Shown one piece after another: positions 57,541 to 64,000 of a stretch of DNA of 64,000 nt; the stretch's first letter is position 1, and each line of letters begins with the position of its first letter. The notes under the pieces were generated by a model that was not told where the DNA came from, made no database searches, and saw only the letters and a program-made list of their open reading frames with translations. Position numbers and translations under genes: made by a program. The stretch comes from Ceratopteris richardii (lineage: Eukaryota > Streptophyta > Polypodiopsida > Polypodiales > Pteridaceae). The DNA lies in NCBI GenBank assembly GCA_020310875.1, contig CM035435.1, positions 70,694,455 through 70,758,454 on the forward strand, written 5' to 3'.

Positions 57541-58060
57541 AATAGAGTGAATATATATACAATACACAAACACACATACTCATACACCTATCTATATGCA
57601 CATATATATACATATACACATATATATACACATGCATACATATATATACATGGTTTAGGTCTAGGTCATTTGGATTAGGGTTTTTAGGGTTTTAACACCT
57701 ACATAACATATATACACACATACACATACACATATAATACATATATACATGTATATACACATGTGTAGAGAAATATACATAATTTAGGACTAGATCTTTA
57801 AAATTAGGGTTTTAGGGTTTAGGCATACATATAACTCAATTAAGAGGAAAAAAATCTGAATAAATAAATAAATATATATATATAGAATAGAATCAATCGA
57901 GAAAAAATCCAAATATATAGATAAAATAGGATAGCTGTATATATTAGGGTTTTAAAATTAGGGTTTAGGTATTTAAGTATTTAGGTTTAGTATTTCAGAT
58001 TTAAGTCTTTAAGAGTTAGATTTTTAGGTTTAATAAAAAAACAAATCTTCTAAAATGTCC
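57540..58060 (+). other. Remaining AT-rich end of CACTA intron
   Basis: Another partial copy of the 55.9-56.9 kb block (57660-57960). It ends at a plausible acceptor TATCGTAGCAG (AG at 58071-58072). Confidence 0.6.
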
Positions 58061-58072
58061 ATATCGTAGCAG

Positions 58073-58270
58073 ATGGCTTCTTTGGATCCTGAAGAGAGAA
58101 TGGCATGTCCTTGCACATAGTGCAAGTATCAAATTTATCGGAAACGACGGATTTGTACTGCACATGTTAGAGAGTATGGATCATTTGATAGGAGTCGACT
58201 GGAAAACCTATGCTATCATTCGCATTGTCGGAAAGTTTTCAACCTTCCCGTTGACGACCAGGAAAATTAA
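58073..58270 (+). pseudogene. CACTA transposase N-terminus (Transpos_assoc-like)
   Basis: ATG directly after the splice acceptor. MASLDPEERMACPCT, stop, CKYQIYRKRRICTAHVREYG, SFDRSRLENLCYHSHC: the CPC..CK...HV..YG pattern is that of the transposase-associated domain at the start of plant CACTA transposases. One nonsense codon (TAG at 58118-58120) replaces what is usually Lys. Frame ends at TAA 58268. The catalytic transposase body is not seen in the window. Confidence 0.75.
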
Positions 58271-58409
58271 AAAATGTTTATTGGACAATTCTAATCTCAT
58301 TATTACAATGTTTTTTCTTGGAACTAAACTCTTGTTAAGTATTTGCAGGATCAAATGGATGAAGAAAACAAAAGTTCAAACTATGGTTTACCCTAAACTG
58401 CTTAAATAA

Positions 58410-59899
58410 TGTGTGTTTAGGCCATAGAAGTATTGAATCATGGGTTTAAAACCCTAGATTTACATTTAATCTTGTGCATTTAAGTTAGGAGCATTAATTC
58501 TTGGTTAATGCTAGGGTAAAAGTTAGGTTTTTAATGGGTTATCAGGGGTTTCCAAAAGGTTTCAAGAAGATTTTTCAGGGGTTGTATTGAATTTTAAGGG
58601 TTAAAATAATAGGTATTTAATTAAGTTAATCTTTAAAATGAACATTTATGTATTAAAAAAAATAAAATATGATTTAATTAATTAATTTACTCATGTATGT
58701 GCATTTAAATACTAAGGTTCTAATTAATTTAACCTTAAACTAAGCTTAAATTAAATGATTTATTTAAATAAGAAATGTAGGCTAATTAAATTAAAATGAT
58801 AAATTAAATGGATAAATAACTAGTGGTCTATATGAGTGCTAGAAAAAAGAATGGTATGTGAGTAATATGTAACTAAAGTGATTTAAGGAGTGGTCTCAAT
58901 AGAAGATGCACTTAAAGTAGGTTAAAAAGAAACTTTAAATGAATGGTATATATGAAAGAGGTTAAAAGAATGGAGCAAGTGTGTTGTGGAATTAAAGTCA
59001 ATTTAAAGTGTGGTGAAAGTAAGGAGATTAAAGTGTGGATGTAAATAAAAGTCAAAACCAAAAGAGTGGATTAGAAATGACTTGTGTATGTATTTAAATG
59101 TGTGTTGAGCTCAAGTTTTTCCTAATGTTTCTTTGCAGACATTAAAAGCAAAAGTATCGAAGAGCATCGTGACAAAAGAGAAGATTTCAACAAACTAGAG
59201 ATCCATTAGTTGATATAAACCCATCAAACTTATCTTGACTAAGCTTTTGTATAGGATTCACTAGTTGTTAGCAATCTTTTAGAGAATTTATATCATTGAT
59301 TTATAGCATTGTAATCATCCATTATTGTCATTAGCATTAATTCAATTTCAATTTGCATTATCTTTCTTGTCCATGTCATCTGAAAATCTAATTGAATCTG
59401 AAAAGAACGCACCTTTAGAAGGAGAAGTTGAAGTAGAAGTAGTTAAGGATATTATCACACACGAATCGTTAATATCAGTATCTCACGATTATTGTCTTAA
59501 TAGATTTATAGCATTATTTTCAATTGCATCCAATGAACCTCAAGATAACATAGATTCATTTCCACCACCATTATTTAGACGTTCGCAACCTCATCATTTA
59601 GAAATCCAAGAAGACGAAATTATTAAAGATAAAATCATTGAAGAAAGTCTGATATTACCTACACCTCAAGAAGCTGTTGATAGATATAGAGCAGCCCAGC
59701 CTTACTGTTCTTAGAAATTTAAAGTATTACAATTACCTAATCCATATTTCCTAGATTTAAGAGTAATTTAGAATTTCTTTTACCTTAGACTAAAGAAAAA
59801 TATACCTAAAACACCTACGATTGTCTCATACACCCTGCGTGTGCCGAGGGATTTAGTGGCTGACTGATCCACCAGCCTTATGTCACCAACTTCCCGACA
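58410..59899 (+). mobile_element. Presumed 5' LTR of the right-hand gypsy element
   Basis: The right end (CTTCCCGACA at 59899) is set by the primer site just downstream; the left end (perhaps TGTGTGTTTAGGCC near 58408) is a guess. AT-rich, with a TATA-like string absent from the obvious place. Contains a small frame at 59373-59714. Confidence 0.45.
59373..59714 (+). CDS. Small acidic ORF of unknown function
   Basis: 113 codons from ATG 59373: MSSENLIESEKNAPLEGEVE, VEVVKDIITHESLISVSHDY, and EIQEDEIIKDKIIEESLILP. Acidic, Ile/Glu-rich, no membrane segment, and no family recognised. Lies inside what may be the LTR, which is unusual for a coding region, so it may be fortuitous or an earlier gene the element replaced. 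Confidence 0.3.
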   Translation: MSSENLIESEKNAPLEGEVEVEVVKDIITHESLISVSHDYCLNRFIALFSIASNEPQDNIDSFPPPLFRRSQPHHLEIQEDEIIKDKIIEESLILPTPQEAVDRYRAAQPYCS

Positions 59900-59902
59900 A
59901 TT

Positions 59903-59920
59903 TGGTGAACCCGACGTGAA
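59903..59920 (+). promoter_or_regulatory. Primer-binding-site-like sequence
   Basis: TGGTGAACCCGACGTGAA begins with TGG (complement of tRNA CCA) just 3 nt after a CA LTR end. Its complement TTCACGTCGGGTTCACCA has the form of a tRNA 3' end; which tRNA I cannot say. Confidence 0.55.
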
Positions 59921-60084
59921 GGGTCGGCATGACACCGTAGGTATAAAAGTATATTTACTTTTTGTTTTGCATATGCATATATAGGAAATTTGGCGATTGA
60001 AGGAGAAGTGTCGACATCCTTTGTAGCTGCAGCTCACTGTTCCTCGTCACGTCACCAGCTTCTTCATCAAGGTTGATCAGGTAT

Positions 60085-60540
60085 ATTTTTTAAATTTTTG
60101 TTTGCAAAATCGTAGGAATATTTTCTATATTTATGTTGCAAAATAGTAGGAAAGTTTTTTTTCTATTTACAAAGTAGTAAGAAAAGTTTCTTATTTATAT
60201 GCAAAGTAGTAGGAAAATTTTCTACATTTCTGTTTGCAAAGAAGTAGGAAAAATTTCTATATTTTTGTTTGCAAAGCAATAGGAAATTCTTCTTTATTTT
60301 TTCTATTGCAAAATAGTAGGAAAGGTTTTCTTTATTTTTATTTCTAAAGTAGTAGGAAAGGATTCCTTATTTCTATTTACAAAATTGTAGAAAAAGTTTC
60401 TTTATTGCCAAATCATAGGGAAATTTTCTTTTTGTTTGCAAAATAGTAGGAAAATTTTCTTTTGCAAAGAAGTAGGGAAATTTTCTTTATTTTTGTTGGC
60501 AAAGGAGTAGGAATATTTTCTATATTTCTGTTTCTTTTAC
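60085..60540 (+). repeat. Leader tandem array, 12 or so diverged units
   Basis: Units of about 30-45 nt with core GCAAA(A/G)TAGTAGGAAAATTTTCT and a T-rich spacer recur across 450 bp between primer site and gag. Cores are better conserved than spacers. Confidence 0.85.
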
Positions 60541-60634
60541 CACGGAGTCGTATCAGGATTAAGAAATAGACGTACTATTACGAGAATTATATACTTATAT
60601 TTCATATTTATCTATAAAGTTAGACTTATCTACT

Positions 60635-61555
60635 ATGGCTGACCACTTTGAAGAGCAGCGTATTTGGAAGATCATAGATGCAATTAAAATGGATAGGGGG
60701 GAATTTACTGGAATAAATGTAACAACTTATCTTATATATTATGAACAATTGTCAGAACAATATGGGTTACCTGAAGACAATAAAAAAGATACATTTATAC
60801 GAATTGCTCATGGTTTCACTAGAGAGAGAATCCAATTGAGAGTAGTTCAACCAAACATGACTTGGGCGGATTTCAAGACTCGGCTTCTTACTGAATTTTC
60901 GCATGAAGATTACAGTAAGAATAATAGAGCCACATTCATGCGATGGGTAGGAACAACGAAATTAGACCAACACATAACTCAGGGGTTAACTGAGTTTGAT
61001 ATAAAATTTAACCAAATGCCTCAAGCAGACCGAACAGCTCTAGAACCGGATAAATTACGAAATTTCCTAAACATGCTAGATCCTTCTCTTAGACGTGAGC
61101 TAGAACCGATGCTTGAGGATGGAGCGACTGCGAGTGGGCTTAATGGAAATTGGGATAACGTTCGAGCAGCTGTCCATAGGTTAGCCCAAAGACAGGAGCG
61201 AAATCAGATGCAAACTCCAAGGATATATGAAAGAGATGCGCCAGGAAAGATAGATTATGACCCCACTTCTCATAACCCTAGAAAGGATGACTCAGAAATT
61301 ACAATGTTAAAAACATCAGTAGAATCACTTGTCAAACATGTGGAGACTTTGGCGACTGAAATAGCTACTATAAAGAGTATGCAAGAGCTTAAATTGAGAG
61401 ATAAGGAGAAACCAAAAGAATTAGAACAAAATCCTAGGAATCAGATGCCAGCTAGAAGACCGTTTAACCAAGCACGTAGATGTCTCTGGTGTGATGATTT
61501 GGAGCATCCACACTGGACATGCAACTTATTCAAAGAGGCCAAGGATAAGAATTAG
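60635..61555 (+). CDS. Gypsy gag (capsid and CCHC nucleocapsid)
   Basis: 306 codons from ATG 60635, intact. Capsid-like part: TYLIYYEQLSEQYGLPEDNK, MTWADFKTRLLTEFSHEDYS, FDIKFNQMPQADRTAL, NFLNMLDPSLRRELEPML. A coiled-coil-like segment follows (about residues 215-255), then CLWCDDLEHPHWTC near the C-terminus, a perfect C-X2-C-X4-H-X4-C knuckle. Gag forms the particle and packages RNA. The stop at 61553 is followed by two more in-frame stops before the next frame opens. Confidence 0.9.
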   Translation: MADHFEEQRIWKIIDAIKMDRGEFTGINVTTYLIYYEQLSEQYGLPEDNKKDTFIRIAHGFTRERIQLRVVQPNMTWADFKTRLLTEFSHEDYSKNNRATFMRWVGTTKLDQHITQGLTEFDIKFNQMPQADRTALEPDKLRNFLNMLDPSLRRELEPMLEDGATASGLNGNWDNVRAAVHRLAQRQERNQMQTPRIYERDAPGKIDYDPTSHNPRKDDSEITMLKTSVESLVKHVETLATEIATIKSMQELKLRDKEKPKELEQNPRNQMPARRPFNQARRCLWCDDLEHPHWTCNLFKEAKDKN

Positions 61556-61603
61556 GTCACATAAGTAGATTGAAAGATCTGTGACTATGTAACAAAAAGG
61601 CCT

Positions 61604-62503
61604 TTGGCTTCAAACTATGGAAAAGGGGGTATGAAAACCTTCTTTGAAGCCTCCACAAGCCAAAATACTTATGCTTGTAGACTTGATAGTGATGACTCTA
61701 ATTGTGACTTTTGGAATCAAGTTTATGATACTGCTAGTAGAGGAAAGTTGCCAGTTGAGAACTTATATGCTACGAGCTCAGATATTAGATCAAAGACATG
61801 TTGGAATGAGCCAGTAGATATGTTCTCAGTATATGCTCATGAAATTAATGTAGACAAGAAAAGAAAACGGGATGAAGAGGGACAGTCTAAACGAACAACT
61901 AGGGCTAGAAAAGAGGGTGAAACTACTGATACAATTAAAGAACTGCCTATGATGGAGCCTAATCAGGAACCAAAACAACAGGAACAAGAAAAGAAACCTC
62001 AAAATAAGGGTAAAGGAAAGAAAGTAGGAGAAAATTTAGAAAAGAAAACTACAAGTGAAGATAGAAGTCAGGATAAACCAAATGAAACGCAACCCATATG
62101 GGAAGAAGGTAGTAAGGAAGAAAAACCGAAAAAGAAACCTCCGACTTTTCGATTGATCTCGCAAATCAAAAAACAAATAGACATTCGGAAGGTTATGGAT
62201 GAAAAAATTATGAAGGCAGAGGTAACCATGACATTAGAGGAATGGTTAGCATTTTCAAGAACAGATGTGAAGGAAGATTTCATGAGTATCATTAAAAGAC
62301 AAAGAGAACCTATAGAGTATAGAACGGAAGATATAGAAATGGAGGAAAGGAAAGAACAGGATGAACCGAAAGTGAGTGTTGTACAAATTAATGAATCTGA
62401 GTATCGAGAATCTTCTGATCGTAAAAATTATTTGGGTCCTGTTATTGGACATTTGGAAAAAGGAAATCATGACCCAAATAGCCATTATACTCAGAAACAT
62501 TGA
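61604..62503 (+). CDS. Gag-pol linker region, Lys/Glu-rich
   Basis: About 300 codons in the same frame as gag; the first codon is TTG, so it was probably read as part of a gag-pol polyprotein before stops arose at 61553-61573. N-terminal TYACRLDSDDSNCDFWNQVY, then long basic/acidic low-complexity (KKRKRDEEGQSKRTTRARKE), then TFRLISQIKKQIDIRKVMDE and VTMTLEEWLAFSRTDVKEDF, a segment typical of what precedes the protease. Function unknown. Confidence 0.6.
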   Translation: MASNYGKGGMKTFFEASTSQNTYACRLDSDDSNCDFWNQVYDTASRGKLPVENLYATSSDIRSKTCWNEPVDMFSVYAHEINVDKKRKRDEEGQSKRTTRARKEGETTDTIKELPMMEPNQEPKQQEQEKKPQNKGKGKKVGENLEKKTTSEDRSQDKPNETQPIWEEGSKEEKPKKKPPTFRLISQIKKQIDIRKVMDEKIMKAEVTMTLEEWLAFSRTDVKEDFMSIIKRQREPIEYRTEDIEMEERKEQDEPKVSVVQINESEYRESSDRKNYLGPVIGHLEKGNHDPNSHYTQKH

Positions 62504-62524
62504 GCTAGGGGTACCACTGAAACT

Positions 62525-62971
62525 ATGGTTAAGATAGGTAATAATAATAAACCGCAAGTAGCATTAATCGATTCAGGATCAGAAATCAATGTAGTCTCAA
62601 GGGAGATTTATAATGAAGGAAAATGGCCCATAGATAGAGACCATGGATGGAAAATGAAGGCAGCCAACAATGCTTCTGGCTATTTACTAGGAGCTTGTGC
62701 AAATGTTTCTATTACTATTGGAGATGTAAAAGAGGAACATAATTTCTTCGTTCATGATGATTGCTCGTACCCAATTATTTTGGGGCAGCCATTCATTTGT
62801 GAACAAAGAATGGAGACAAAAGTATTGGACGATGGAAGTGCTTTCGAAAGAATTCGTTCTCGTGATGGCCTTAAATCCATCCAATTTATGACGCTTTGTA
62901 TAAACCATCCTCGTAATCGTAGGTCTCTAAGAAAAACTCCTTTAAGACACTTAGATCAGGATTTCGAATAA
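62525..62971 (+). CDS. Gypsy aspartic protease
   Basis: Same frame as gag and linker, separated from the latter by one stop (62501-62503). VALIDSGSEINVVSREIYNE has the active-site D-S-G-S; YPIILGQPFICEQRMETKVL is the C-terminal block (ILG followed by Q-P-F). Cleaves the polyprotein. Stop at 62969-62971; RT lies in the next frame, which is open from about 62935, so the two overlap by about 35 nt. Confidence 0.88.
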   Translation: MVKIGNNNKPQVALIDSGSEINVVSREIYNEGKWPIDRDHGWKMKAANNASGYLLGACANVSITIGDVKEEHNFFVHDDCSYPIILGQPFICEQRMETKVLDDGSAFERIRSRDGLKSIQFMTLCINHPRNRRSLRKTPLRHLDQDFE

Positions 62972-64000
62972 ATGCCACTGTTGAGCGAGATGACAGTGGA
63001 CTTTGGTTCGAAATCTCGCAAAATCTTGTACAGAACTTAGATAAAATGACTGTTTATTTTAGTGGTTTCCTTCTTCCAGCAGAAAAAGAGTATTTTCTGA
63101 AGATTATTGAGCAACATGGAAGAGCATTTTCTCTAGAGCCTTCAGAGATAGGATGTGCAGATCCTAAGATAGTTTCACCGATGATTATTTTCACTATTCC
63201 CCATATTCCTTGGAATTTGCGCCCTATTCCTATACCTAAAGCTCATCTTCCAGAGCTGATTAGATTACTTAAAGAAAAGATTCATATGCATATTTTAGAA
63301 TCCTCTTCAGCTCCCTATTCAAACCGTTGGTTTACTGTGCCCAAGAAGAGTGGAAAACTTCGGTTTATCCAAGATCTTCAACCAGTTAATAAAGTGACCA
63401 TTAGAAATGTGGGTACAAGTCCAATTGTGGATGAATTTACGGAAGCATTTTCAGGCAATTTTATATATTCAATGGGTGATCTCTACTCTGGGTATGATCA
63501 ATTTCAAGTGGCACTAGAGAGTAGAGACATTACTACCATGAAAACACCTTTGGGATTAGTTAGCATGTGTACGTTACCTTAAGGTGCGACCAATTTAGTA
63601 GCACACATGATGAGTGCAATGAATTTGGTTTTGCACGATTTTATTCCTCACATTACTATGCCCTTTATAGATGACATTCCCATTAAGGGTTGCTTGGAAG
63701 AAGAGAAAGATAGCACTTTGGATGAAGATGGTTGTCGTAGATTTGTTAAGGCTCATATCCTTGATTGCAAAAAAATCTTTGAGCGATTTATTCAAGTTGG
63801 CTTAACATTATCTATAGAAAAATCTACTTTTGGTGTTAATGAGGTCCTCATTGTAGGTCATCTTTGTGGCCATTATGGACGGAAGCCATACCCTCAGAAA
63901 ATTGATGCCATTAGTAAGATTTCGGAGATATGTCAAAATGTGAGTGAAGTTCGACGATTCTTAGGAGCCTGTATCTTCTATGTCATATGGATACCACATT
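62940..64000 (+). pseudogene. Gypsy reverse transcriptase, fungal-like, runs off window
   Basis: FRINATVERDDSGLWFEISQ leads to ATG 63046 and RT proper: IPHIPWNLRPIPIPKAHLPE, WFTVPKKSGKLRFIQDLQPV, MGDLYSGYDQFQVALESRDI, KTPLGLVSMCTLP, then TAA at 63580 where Q is expected (LPQGATN), followed without further stop by GATNLVAHMMSAMNLVLHDF, MPFIDDIPIKGCLEEEKDST (FIDD catalytic site), VGLTLSIEKSTFGVNEVLIV, EVRRFLGACIFYV at the edge. The PFIDD-x-P-x-KG and IPHIPW..RPIPIP patterns are typical of a gypsy lineage I associate with basidiomycete genomes. One nonsense codon is the only defect seen. Confidence 0.88.

Larger units (their letters stand above)
54078..58410 (+). mobile_element. CACTA (En/Spm) DNA transposon, left part
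   Basis: Starts CACTACAACA at 54078, the diagnostic CACTA terminus. The next 260 bp are subterminal repeats of TACCGACG in both orientations. Then come two plausible untranslated exons, a very long repeat-filled intron and an exon encoding the start of a CACTA transposase at 58073. The right terminus (ending TGTAGTG) is not seen; the element is broken by, or continues beyond, the gypsy element that begins near 58410. Confidence 0.85.

Noticed and set aside
60085..60540. CRISPR-like array of repeats and spacers
   Set aside because: Units are diverged, spacer-like parts are just T-rich variants, plant nuclear context, no associated genes.

Overview
The window is nuclear DNA of a land plant, built almost entirely of transposable elements nested in and abutting one another. 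Plant-type markers are Ty1/copia, Ty3/gypsy, two LINE families with zf-RVT tails, an En/Spm (CACTA) element, an initiator-Met tRNA primer site (TGGTATCAGAGC), and a decayed PPR gene. The density of old, stop-ridden copies suggests a very large, repeat-rich genome (conifer- or fern-like), but nothing here fixes the species. No intact host gene was found, and no tRNA or rRNA gene.

Layout. 1-840: copia RT relic (-). 838-11033: 5'-truncated gypsy element G1 (+): gag-PR, RT-RNaseH-IN, a 2.1-kb C-rich minisatellite, an unrecognised extra ORF, polypurine tract and 829-bp 3' LTR. 11038-17480: 3' end of a second gypsy family, a PPR pseudogene (-), and an LTR/gag/PR relic (+). 17480-19480: non-repetitive-looking sequence split by a 5'-truncated LINE-A (-) with target-site duplication. 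19480-31254: SINE-like piece, copia relics on both strands, an unknown decayed protein gene (-), LTR-like pieces, a LINE-A tail, and a G1-family LTR (-). 31255-40020: remains of gypsy G2 (-, same family as G1), interrupted by a 6.2-kb non-autonomous LTR element (33299-39525) with about 99%-identical 1595-bp LTRs. 40030-44805: copia relics (-), one nearly complete. 45790-50632: near full-length but inactivated LINE-A (+) with a rearranged zinc-finger region. 51630-51804: LINE-A tail (-) with target-site duplication. 52195-54077: LINE-B (-). 54078 to about 58400: CACTA element (+) whose long first intron is filled with microsatellites and AT-rich tandem repeats. About 58400-64000: a gypsy element (+) resembling fungal-type lineages, with gag, PR and RT running off the right edge.

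How they relate: G1 and G2 share LTR ends, polypurine tract and a pyrimidine-rich stretch, so they are one family; the extra ORF is seen only in G1. LINE-A occurs four times with the same 3' tail, three of them with visible target-site duplications, so that family was active here. The 33-39 kb insert splits the G2 protease reading exactly, giving a relative order of insertion. The best candidates for something undescribed are the G1 extra ORF, the fungal-like gypsy with its leader repeat array, the coding-free LTR element with tRNA-like boxes in its LTRs, and the tail-only LINE-A copies.
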